From positions 682,001 to 746,000 of the forward strand of contig JBGAJM010000001.1 of the NCBI GenBank assembly GCA_044224925.1: a stretch of DNA of 64,000 nt, in the 5' to 3' direction. Of the stretch, positions 1 through 7,025 are shown one piece after another. The stretch comes from Kapaibacterium sp044224925 (GTDB lineage Bacteria; Bacteroidota; Ignavibacteria; Kapaibacteriales; Kapaibacteriaceae). Under the pieces are notes generated by a model. That model had not been told where the DNA came from, searched no databases, and saw only the letters and a program-made list of their open reading frames with translations. The stretch's first letter is position 1. Every line of letters begins with the position of its first letter. A program made the position numbers and the translations under genes.

Positions 1-1440
1 AAGACCGTCACCCTGCAGGCAGGTCAAGTGTACCTCGTCCAGGCCGAGATACGACAAGGGATCTTGAACGACGATCTCACCGGGTCACGTGTGAGTGCCA
101 CGAAGCCCGTGGCCGTGATCGCAGGCGTAGTGCGCACGGAACTTCCACGCTTGGATGAGAACAATGCATCGCGAGATTGTTTGATCGAGCAGATGCCACC
201 CACGTCGACGTGGGGCTTGAACTCCATCATCATTCCGCCAAAGCCGGCAAACGATCAACAACTCATGGGCCCAACCGATGGGCCACGCTACCGCATCATT
301 GCTGCCGAGAACAACACGTCGGTCACGATCAACGGTACACAGCGCTTAACGTTGTCGTCCGGACAATACTACGAGGGCATCCTTTCCGATCCGAAGGTGG
401 TGGAGGCCGATAAGCCGATCCTCGTTGCATCCTATCTGCGAACATCGCAGCGAGCCGGTGCGGCCAATGGCGATCCGTCGATGTTCCTGAATCCGCCCAC
501 GGAGCAGTTCCTCAACACGTACACGGTGATCAACATCGAACCCGATGATAGGTCACCCTACTACACCCAACACTTGATCACGCTGATCGTTCGCACGGCC
601 GACACCAATGCGGTACGGATCGATGGGATCCAGCCCGCGTCGACCTTTGTGCCGGTTGCAGGCACCAGCTATTCGTACACGCACGTGAGCGTGCAACGAG
701 GTCCGCACACGCTGACGTGTCCCACCGGCTTCGGCGTCTACATCTATGGCTATGGCGTTGCAGAGTCGTACGGCTACATTGGCGGCATGGCCTTCGAGCG
801 ACTACGTATCCCTCGCGTTCAACTCGTCGTGCACGATACGACGGCCGCCCCGGGTGACAGTGCTGCCATTGTGGTGACGTATCAAGGCGTGAGCGATTCC
901 GCATCGTTCTTTGCCTTGGGCATTCACACCATGAAGGGCGAACTCGCATGGAATGCCACGCAGTTCATTCCGCTTCCTGTGGAAGGTCGTCACACTCGAT
1001 CGGACACACTACTGCTTCCGATCATCGTTGACTTCGACACGCTGAAGAACGGCGATACGTTGTATCGGCTCCCCGGACGGATCGTTCTTGGGAATACAAG
1101 TATGGACTCGGTGTTCTTGCGCTCCACATCGTGGTACGATGCCGCGGGCGATTCGATGGACATCGTTACCGACGTCGACAACGGCGCGATCACACTCTCG
1201 AAAATCTGTCGCGATACGGCTGCTCGTCTGTTCGATCCGGAAGTCACCATACAGCCCATGATGATCAACGTCGTCGACGTTACCGGTCGCGCCTATACGA
1301 CGTTCTCGGTGGAACCATCGGCTGCATCTCGTGACGTGGCAGTGCTGCTACGCGAGCATGGTGTTCCCGCCGGATTGTGGTTCGCTATCGAGCGTCGCAC
1401 GACGGGCCATGTCGTCCACCGCATCGCATTGCAAGAATGA
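1..1440 (+). CDS. Partial surface/secreted protein with IgGFc-binding-like domain and probable T9SS sorting tail
   Basis: The frame is already open at base 1, so the 5' end lies outside the window; about 479 codons are present. The first ~260 residues read like an IgGFc-binding protein N-terminal domain (PF17517 type), with the 'ATKPVAVIAG', 'EQMPP...WG', 'G.H.L' and 'SYGYIGG' landmarks of that family. The last ~60 residues contain 'NVVDVTGR', then a glycine-rich turn and a short basic end, which resembles a type A T9SS C-terminal sorting domain though the usual PNP motif is absent. It is therefore probably an exported, surface-attached beta-rich protein. Its stop overlaps the next start as ATGA. 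The domain assignment is by motif recognition; the ligand is unknown and the IgG link is only a family name. Confidence 0.7.
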   Translation, partial: KTVTLQAGQVYLVQAEIRQGILNDDLTGSRVSATKPVAVIAGVVRTELPRLDENNASRDCLIEQMPPTSTWGLNSIIIPPKPANDQQLMGPTDGPRYRIIAAENNTSVTINGTQRLTLSSGQYYEGILSDPKVVEADKPILVASYLRTSQRAGAANGDPSMFLNPPTEQFLNTYTVINIEPDDRSPYYTQHLITLIVRTADTNAVRIDGIQPASTFVPVAGTSYSYTHVSVQRGPHTLTCPTGFGVYIYGYGVAESYGYIGGMAFERLRIPRVQLVVHDTTAAPGDSAAIVVTYQGVSDSASFFALGIHTMKGELAWNATQFIPLPVEGRHTRSDTLLLPIIVDFDTLKNGDTLYRLPGRIVLGNTSMDSVFLRSTSWYDAAGDSMDIVTDVDNGAITLSKICRDTAARLFDPEVTIQPMMINVVDVTGRAYTTFSVEPSAASRDVAVLLREHGVPAGLWFAIERRTTGHVVHRIALQE

Positions 1441-1997
1441 TCATTGCCTTTTACAAGCCCTACGGCGTCCTCTCGCAGTTCACGCCGGAACGCGGGAGTG
1501 CCTACCGAACGCTTGCCGACTTTGCCTTTCCGCCGGAGGTCTATCCGATCGGACGCCTCGATGCCGACTCCGAAGGTCTGCTCTTGCTGAGCAATGAACG
1601 TGATCTCACGTCGGCCATCCTCGACCCAACGCAAGGTCATGCGCGCACATACTGGGCACAAGTAGAAGGCGTTCCAACTTCGGAAGCTCTGGCACGGTTG
1701 CAAGGCGGCGTGGAGATCGGCGGGTATCGAACACGTCCGTGTACGGCGCGCATACTGGACCCACAACCCACCGTGCCACCTCGAATCCCTCCCATCCGAG
1801 AGCGCAAGAGCATTCCAACCACATGGATCGAATTGGAACTCACGGAGGGCAAGAACCGCCAAGTGCGCAAGATGACAGCGGCCGTAGGCTATCCGACGCT
1901 ACGTTTGCTCCGCGTTCGTGTGGCAGGTGTATCGCTCGATCTCGTCACCGAAGGTTCGTGGATCGAAGTGAAGCGGGAGCTTCTTCTGCGACCGTAG
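1437..1997 (+). CDS. rluE: RluE-type 23S rRNA pseudouridine synthase
   Basis: A 186-residue protein starting at the ATG of the ATGA overlap with the upstream gene; longer in-frame extensions only run through that gene. It has the RsuA/RluB/E/F catalytic signature 'GRLDADSEGLLLLSN' near residue 40, with the catalytic Asp in GRLD, and the later 'EGKNRQVRKMTAAVG' motif. No N-terminal S4 RNA-binding domain is present, as in RluE, which modifies U2457 of 23S rRNA in E. coli. The length fits RluE better than RsuA or RluB. Specificity for U2457 is inferred from domain layout. The gene ends base-to-base against the convergent ccmF. Confidence 0.85.
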   Translation: MIIAFYKPYGVLSQFTPERGSAYRTLADFAFPPEVYPIGRLDADSEGLLLLSNERDLTSAILDPTQGHARTYWAQVEGVPTSEALARLQGGVEIGGYRTRPCTARILDPQPTVPPRIPPIRERKSIPTTWIELELTEGKNRQVRKMTAAVGYPTLRLLRVRVAGVSLDLVTEGSWIEVKRELLLRP

Positions 1998-4301
1998 TTA
2001 CGACTGCGGCCCATCTTGCACTCTCGCCATTCGTGACCAACGCACGATGGAGAAGAAGAAGCCGAGGACCATGGTGATCACTCCGAACCACACGAGAGAG
2101 ATGAGGGGCTTCACCGAGAGTTCGATCGTGAAGATCTCCTTCGGAACGGGCGTTGGCTTCGTTCCGTCGCGGAAGGCGAACTCGCCTTTCGACTTGGTTG
2201 GATCTGCGTTGTTGCGCTCGATGCGCGTGAGGGCAACATCGTAATGCGTACCCGGGATGGTTGTCCAGACAGGATCGAATGACGGTCCGCCGGCTCCGGT
2301 CCCAATGCGCGTGAGCGCCTTGAAGGACGGTGCAGGAGCGCTCTGTGACGGCACCGATAGCATGGCGGCCATCTGCATGCGACCATCGGGGGTCTGCCCT
2401 TCTTCCATTGGCATCGTGAATCGCTCGAGCTGCAACGAGATCGTTGTATCAAGTGGCATCACGAACGTGGAGCCACGTTGGACCGTTGTCTTGTGGAAGA
2501 CGTTCTCATACTCCGTGGCCTTCGGCGACACGTAGAGATCGTTCAAGATGCCCCATCGAATGCCCGGCTCGAGGAAGGCACTCATGCGCCGGTTGAAATC
2601 GCTATAGTACAACACGGGGCGAAGAACGGCTGTCTCACCGTTGCGCTCCACGGTCACCGAATAGGCAAACTTCTCTCTGTCCTTGAACTGCAATTCGATC
2701 TGTTCCTTGCCATTGAACGTCACCGTCATCCCTGCCACCTTCACCGGCTTGCCGATCTCCATGATGACGTGGTGCATCTCGGTATAAAGCGACGACGTGA
2801 TCACACCAAAGACCAAAATGGCAATGCCGACATGCGAGATGTAGGCGCCCATCATGGACGGACTCTTGCGCATGAAGGACCATCCCATTTGCACGTTCAC
2901 CACGAGGGAGAACCATGCACAGAAGGCCAACGTCACGGAGAGGACATCGCGGATGCCGAGCACCACGGTGATGATGGTCGTGCCGACAGAAATGGCAACG
3001 GCCCAGAGGATTCGGTTCTGCAAGAGATGACGTGGAGTGGAACGCCACTGCACGATCAACGCCAAGGCATTGGTGATCAAGATCAGTGGCAGCAGGATTG
3101 CATGGACCTTGTTGTAGAAGTCGATGTTGACGGCGACCTTGGGTTGACCGATCACTTCCATGATCACGGGCCACGATGTGCCGATGGTCACGAAGATGGC
3201 GCTGGCCATGATGAGGGCACCACCGATCGACAGCATGAACTCGCGCGTCGTCACGCTGAACTCTTCACGTCGAATGTTCATGTCGGCACGTCGCTTCAAG
3301 ATCAATACCGCACCAAGCACACTGAACGTGAGCATGAAGGCGAGCAGGATCCAGAAGGCGAACTTGCCCGGGTCGACGAAGGAGTGTACGGACGTGTCGC
3401 CCAACACTCCGCTTCGCGTGAGGAACGTGGAGTACAAGACCATGACGAAGGCCGTCACGGCGAGGACCATGTTCGTCTTCACAAGTCCGTGCGTGCGTTT
3501 CTGAACGAGCATCGTATGCACGAGGGCAACGGAGACCAGCCATGGGATCAACGATGAGTTCTCGACCGGATCCCATCCCCAGAAGCCGCCCCAGCCCAGT
3601 GTTTCATAGGCCCAAAAGCCGCCGAGCATGATACCGAAGCCAAGCACGGCCGTCCCGAAGAGCGTCCACGGAAGAGCGATGTTGATCCAGCGATGATAGT
3701 CCTTGCGCACCAATCCGGCCATGGCAAAGGCAAAGCTGACGCTCATCGATGCAAAGCCCGTGAAGAGGATCGGTGGGTGGATCGTGATCCATGCGTTGTG
3801 AAGCAGTGGATTCAATCCACGTCCGTTCGCCGGAGTGAATCCGTTGGCGATCCCGTCGCGTGCATACGTCTCCCACACAAAGGCAAAGGGATTCTTCGCA
3901 ACAAGCAGCAAGGCAAGGAAGGTGAGGATGAGTCCGTAGAAGCTCATCACCTGTGCTTCATAGCGATGCTTGCGCGCATAGGGCATGAGTGCAAGACCGA
4001 TCAGCGCCACGAGCGTCGTCCACAACAGGAAGCTTCCCTCTTGCCCGGAATAGAACGAGGCGATGAGCAAATGCAACGGGAGTTCGCGCGAGGAATAGCT
4101 CTGCACGTACGTGTACTCGAAACGGTGCTGCACGACGTTGATCACCAGCATGCCGATGGCCGCCAGCAATCCGAACGTGAGCACTTGATACAGTACGCGT
4201 GCAGTTGGCATCACGTCGTCGCGTTTATAGCCTACAAAGAAGAGAAGGCTTGTAAGGGCGGCAAGGCCCAACAACACGTGAATGACGATCTGGCCGATCA
4301 T
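1998..4301 (-). CDS. ccmF: Cytochrome c maturation heme lyase CcmF
   Basis: A 767-residue polytopic membrane protein of the heme-handling (CcmF/CcsA) superfamily. It carries the tryptophan-rich WWD motif at residues ~236-255 (core 'GWGGFWGWDPVENS'), which sits at the periplasmic face and holds heme, plus candidate axial histidines such as the one in 'HPPILF' (~175). About 15 hydrophobic segments are visible, with a large soluble segment near residues 520-730 before the last helix, as in CcmF. CcmF receives heme from CcmE and attaches it to the CxxCH motif of apocytochromes. The start overlaps the end of the CcmE-like gene by ATGA. It is the last gene of the ccm run; ccmA, ccmB, ccmG and ccmH are not in this window. 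Confidence 0.93.
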   Translation of the reverse strand: MIGQIVIHVLLGLAALTSLLFFVGYKRDDVMPTARVLYQVLTFGLLAAIGMLVINVVQHRFEYTYVQSYSSRELPLHLLIASFYSGQEGSFLLWTTLVALIGLALMPYARKHRYEAQVMSFYGLILTFLALLLVAKNPFAFVWETYARDGIANGFTPANGRGLNPLLHNAWITIHPPILFTGFASMSVSFAFAMAGLVRKDYHRWINIALPWTLFGTAVLGFGIMLGGFWAYETLGWGGFWGWDPVENSSLIPWLVSVALVHTMLVQKRTHGLVKTNMVLAVTAFVMVLYSTFLTRSGVLGDTSVHSFVDPGKFAFWILLAFMLTFSVLGAVLILKRRADMNIRREEFSVTTREFMLSIGGALIMASAIFVTIGTSWPVIMEVIGQPKVAVNIDFYNKVHAILLPLILITNALALIVQWRSTPRHLLQNRILWAVAISVGTTIITVVLGIRDVLSVTLAFCAWFSLVVNVQMGWSFMRKSPSMMGAYISHVGIAILVFGVITSSLYTEMHHVIMEIGKPVKVAGMTVTFNGKEQIELQFKDREKFAYSVTVERNGETAVLRPVLYYSDFNRRMSAFLEPGIRWGILNDLYVSPKATEYENVFHKTTVQRGSTFVMPLDTTISLQLERFTMPMEEGQTPDGRMQMAAMLSVPSQSAPAPSFKALTRIGTGAGGPSFDPVWTTIPGTHYDVALTRIERNNADPTKSKGEFAFRDGTKPTPVPKEIFTIELSVKPLISLVWFGVITMVLGFFFSIVRWSRMARVQDGPQS

Positions 4302-4672
4302 TGATATACCTGCGTAGCGTGGAAGTACCCGGCAAGACCACCATGGACGTGTCCAACGAAGCGAAGCTCTTGTCCCGCAGCGAATGGTGTGGTGGGCGTT
4401 GAACCGGTATAGGAAACGTGGAACTCTTTCCCGGTCGCATCACGTGCAAGGATGGGAGCTTGTTCCCCACCATCCTCCTGATCGGTATCGAGCGGGTTGA
4501 CGATGGTAACACGAACGAGCACCTTTGGTGCTTGATCGCCCTCAGTGGCAGACTCGGCCTTTACGGCGGCCTGTGCGAAGGTGACCTCTTCCAACGAACC
4601 GTACGTGGAGGCCACATAGATCCCGAGCGGGATACAGATGACGGCGGCGATGATGATGAGCGTGCGTAGCAT
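4298..4672 (-). CDS. Second CcmE-like OB-fold protein lacking the heme-ligand tail
   Basis: A 124-residue protein with one N-terminal membrane anchor (residues ~2-20) and a periplasmic domain. Its last 45 residues match the end of the CcmE beta-barrel: 'HVSYTGSTPTTPF', 'AGQELRFVG', then 'GYFHATQVY', parallel to E. coli CcmE 'DVSYEGILPDLF'. The chain stops exactly where CcmE would continue into its heme-ligating HxxxY segment, so no heme-binding motif remains. I chose the ATG at 4670-4672, 5 bases after the ccmE stop; upstream in-frame ATGs lie inside ccmE. It lies between ccmE and ccmF with an ATGA overlap to ccmF. It may act as a scaffold or apocytochrome/CcmF partner; that role is inferred. 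Confidence 0.7.
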   Translation of the reverse strand: MLRTLIIIAAVICIPLGIYVASTYGSLEEVTFAQAAVKAESATEGDQAPKVLVRVTIVNPLDTDQEDGGEQAPILARDATGKEFHVSYTGSTPTTPFAAGQELRFVGHVHGGLAGYFHATQVYQ

Positions 4673-4677
4673 AGGAC

Positions 4678-5067
4678 CTACGTTCCTCGCTTCAGGTCGT
4701 CGGCATTGCCTTCGTATTTGGACGGACATTTCGTCAAGCAATCCGTGGCAACGAATCTGCCGTTCTCCACGCGTCCCTTGACAACGATGCTCTCGGCGAT
4801 CTCGAAATTGTTCGGCTTGGGTCCGTGCAGCACCACCGGGATCACAGCATTGTTCTCATCACGCATCACGAACGTGAATTCATTGGTGGCGCTGTTGTAC
4901 TTCGACCCTTCCTCCTTCACCCAATGCCCTACCACCTGTACGGTCTTGCCGAGTTGTTCGGCCTTGCCAAGGTTGGCGTACTCGATGGAAGATGACGAGA
5001 GCGAGAAGATGCCGATGACCACACAGGCCAGGGCGATGATGCCGCCGATCAGATAGCGCTTGTTCAT
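4678..5067 (-). CDS. ccmE: Heme chaperone CcmE, CxxxY variant
   Basis: A 129-residue membrane-anchored periplasmic protein: one helix at residues ~5-22, an OB-fold, and the C-terminal sequence 'CLTKCPSKYEG' at 110-120. In canonical CcmE this position is H-x-x-x-Y and the His binds heme covalently; here it is Cys114-Pro-Ser-Lys-Tyr118, the CxxxY variant known from archaea and some anaerobic bacteria. The protein takes heme from CcmC/CcmD and passes it to CcmF. ATGA overlap links it to the ccmD-like gene upstream. A second cysteine (110) lies close by. Assignment is strong from motif and context; which cysteine carries heme is inferred. Confidence 0.88.
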   Translation of the reverse strand: MNKRYLIGGIIALACVVIGIFSLSSSSIEYANLGKAEQLGKTVQVVGHWVKEEGSKYNSATNEFTFVMRDENNAVIPVVLHGPKPNNFEIAESIVVKGRVENGRFVATDCLTKCPSKYEGNADDLKRGT

Positions 5068-5204
5068 CGTTTGGATCCGATCGTTCGTTCAAGGGTGCGG
5101 AGTCGGTGCTCGATGCGCGTGAGATACCATGCAATGCCGGCCCAAATGATGAGCGCTGTTGCAAGGACCACATACGTTGGGTTCTGTGTGAGGAAATCCA
5201 TCAT
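5064..5204 (-). CDS. ccmD: Small CcmD-like membrane protein
   Basis: A 46-residue protein with a single transmembrane helix (residues ~10-28) and a basic, charged tail rich in Arg and Glu. This is the size and layout of CcmD, which stabilises the CcmC-CcmE-heme complex. Two tandem ATG codons are possible starts (5202-5204 and 5199-5201), preceded by a strong AGGAGG ribosome-binding site at 5211-5216. The gene overlaps ccsA upstream and ccmE downstream by ATGA in both cases, so translation is probably coupled. CcmD sequences are poorly conserved, so the call rests on size, topology and position between ccmC and ccmE. Confidence 0.75.
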   Translation of the reverse strand: MMDFLTQNPTYVVLATALIIWAGIAWYLTRIEHRLRTLERTIGSKR

Positions 5205-6217
5205 GCTTGATCCTCCTTGATGGTCCGCTCTGCGATCGACGTGCGATAGCGCAGATTCGTCAACCAGAAATAGACGAGAGTGAACGAGAACAGCGAGAGT
5301 GCGAAGAGCACTTGTTTGGTGGGGTTGATCGCATCGGACTTCGGACTCAGGAGCGGACCTGCATTCGTGTCGTCCGAACTTCCGGGATGAAGGCCCGGAA
5401 GGAGGCGAGGCAACACGAACATCAAGAACGGAACGGTCACAAAGGCTACAATGCTGTACACACTGCTCAATCGAGCGCGACGTTCGGCATCGGCGATACT
5501 GTTGCGCAAGAGGAAGTAGGCGGCGTAGATGAGCAAGAGGACCAGGATCGAGCTTTCGCGCGGGTCCCAGTTCCAGAACGACCCCCAGTTGAACTTTGCC
5601 CACACGGCGCCGGTGACGGTGGCCAGGACGCAATAGAGGGTGCCAAGACTGGCGGCAGCGGCCGACATGGCGTCGAGGTTCAGATCGCGTGACCGAAGGT
5701 AGCGGATGCCGAAGATCATGCTGATCATGTAGGCGCACAAGGCAACCCACGACATGGGCACATGGAAGAAGATGATCCGCGCACGCTCTTCGAGACCCAT
5801 GATGTAGGGCAACGTCACGGCCGGGTCGACGCTCGAGACCGCTCGTTCTCCAACACTGCGCACGGTGCGATCATGCTGTCCGCGCGTCACGTTGATGATC
5901 ACATGATGACCGGCGAGATCACGAACTCCCCCGCCCACAAGGGCGACGGTCAGATCGTCGATGCGTGCATCGAGCAAGGTCGAGTCGTCGACCACCACGC
6001 AATAGAATGGAACAACCTTGGACGAGTCGGCGCGCGCGGCCATGATCACGTCCGTAAGGGTACCGCCGATCGGAGGTGCGATGGCCGCGATCACGGTCAC
6101 CGTCACGCTCAAGAGCGTGAGAACGATCCACCATCGCGGCTTCGGCGCACGCAGCGACGGAAGGAAGCCCAGCAGCAGGCCTAGGCCAACTCCACCGAGC
6201 ATAAGAGCGAACTTCAT
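5201..6217 (-). CDS. ccmC: CcmC/CcsA-family heme exporter-handling protein with N-terminal extension
   Basis: A 338-residue membrane protein. The C-terminal ~200 residues are the CcmC/CcsA core: a WWD motif at 211-222 ('WGSFWNWDPRES'), a candidate axial His in 'FFHVPMSW' (~152), and six helices. CcmC loads heme onto CcmE. It differs from standard CcmC (~240 residues) in an N-terminal addition of about 130 residues: two helices (~5-20 and 30-50) and an extracytoplasmic segment (~55-135) that I do not recognise. The only good start is the ATG at 6215-6217; it has no Shine-Dalgarno, but a TAATTTAG box overlaps the rsbW stop (6224-6231), hinting at a private, possibly leaderless promoter. It follows the rsb genes by 11 bases. 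Confidence 0.87.
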   Translation of the reverse strand: MKFALMLGGVGLGLLLGFLPSLRAPKPRWWIVLTLLSVTVTVIAAIAPPIGGTLTDVIMAARADSSKVVPFYCVVVDDSTLLDARIDDLTVALVGGGVRDLAGHHVIINVTRGQHDRTVRSVGERAVSSVDPAVTLPYIMGLEERARIIFFHVPMSWVALCAYMISMIFGIRYLRSRDLNLDAMSAAAASLGTLYCVLATVTGAVWAKFNWGSFWNWDPRESSILVLLLIYAAYFLLRNSIADAERRARLSSVYSIVAFVTVPFLMFVLPRLLPGLHPGSSDDTNAGPLLSPKSDAINPTKQVLFALSLFSFTLVYFWLTNLRYRTSIAERTIKEDQA

Positions 6218-6228
6218 AGGGGGCTAAA

Positions 6229-6669
6229 TTACGCAGTACGACGCTTCGTCAGGACGAGCATGTTTCTGTTCGAGGTGGGGCCGCACGGAACGTAGTCGAT
6301 CATGTCCATCACACGGCGCATGATCAGAATTCCAAGTCCGCCGTTTCGACGTTCTTGCAGATACGTGGGCATATCCGGGACCTCTGCACTGCTTGGATCG
6401 AATGGCGTGGCCGTATCGCAGATGCGGACCGTGACGGCATCCGTTTCGATCGACAACGACACTTCCACATTCTGCGTGGGGTCGTTGTGATAGGCATGCC
6501 GGATCAGGTTCGAACAGGCTTCGTCGACGGCAAGCACGATGCCATTCTCTTCGAACTCGCTGAATCCTGCGGCGCGAATGCGCTCGCGCAGGAATTCGCG
6601 GATCTCGTGAAGATGGTCCGTGGTTGCCGGCACGTTGATCGTGCCACTATGGGAGGCGTTGAACGTCAT
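6229..6669 (-). CDS. rsbW: RsbW-type anti-sigma factor serine kinase
   Basis: A 146-residue HATPase_c protein of the SpoIIAB/RsbW class. Visible motifs are the N box 'DEACSNLIRHAY' (~50-61), a G1-like segment 'DTATPFDP', in which the usual glycine is alanine, and the G2 box 'GGLGILIM' near residue 110. Such proteins bind a sigma factor or another target and also phosphorylate the STAS antagonist on serine. The start overlaps the stop of the STAS gene (ATGA), so the two are made together. The target is not obvious, since no alternative sigma factor gene is in the window. The next gene downstream, 11 bases away, is ccmC. Confidence 0.88.
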   Translation of the reverse strand: MTFNASHSGTINVPATTDHLHEIREFLRERIRAAGFSEFEENGIVLAVDEACSNLIRHAYHNDPTQNVEVSLSIETDAVTVRICDTATPFDPSSAEVPDMPTYLQERRNGGLGILIMRRVMDMIDYVPCGPTSNRNMLVLTKRRTA

Positions 6670-7025
6670 GCCTCCTGACTCGGAAATGCCTGTTTCGCTT
6701 CTTCCACGGTCGGATAGATCTCGAACAGCACGGGAAATCCGAGCAGGTCGAAGACCGTGAACACCTTCGGCTTCATTGCCGCCAACTTGATATCGCCACC
6801 GTCGGAACGGATCGATTCGATAAAGACCATAAACACTCCTAGACCGGCACTACTGATGTATTCGAGGTCTGCGAAGTTCACCACGATGCGTCGACATCCA
6901 TTGGTGATGGCCGCACTCATGATCGATTCGAGTTCCGTGGCCGTGTGTGCATCAAGATATCCAGCAAGGTCGATGCAACAGATCCCACGTTCGTCCTGTT
7001 GCGTCAATGCCGTGAATTGATTCAT
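6666..7025 (-). CDS. rsbV: STAS-domain anti-anti-sigma factor (RsbV/SpoIIAA type)
   Basis: A 119-residue single STAS domain. The switch segment is 'LEYISSAGLGVF' with Ser58-Ser59, the region phosphorylated by RsbW-like kinases and dephosphorylated by SpoIIE/RsbU phosphatases. In its unphosphorylated form such a protein sequesters the kinase and frees the kinase's target. ATGA overlaps join it to the phosphatase upstream and the kinase downstream, giving a complete partner-switching set. The family is certain; the regulated output is not. Confidence 0.92.
   Translation of the reverse strand: MNQFTALTQQDERGICCIDLAGYLDAHTATELESIMSAAITNGCRRIVVNFADLEYISSAGLGVFMVFIESIRSDGGDIKLAAMKPKVFTVFDLLGFPVLFEIYPTVEEAKQAFPSQEA

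Noticed and set aside
2478..3557. Plus-strand open frame opposite ccmF
   Set aside because: His/Asp/Glu-rich mirror of transmembrane helices; no support as a gene.
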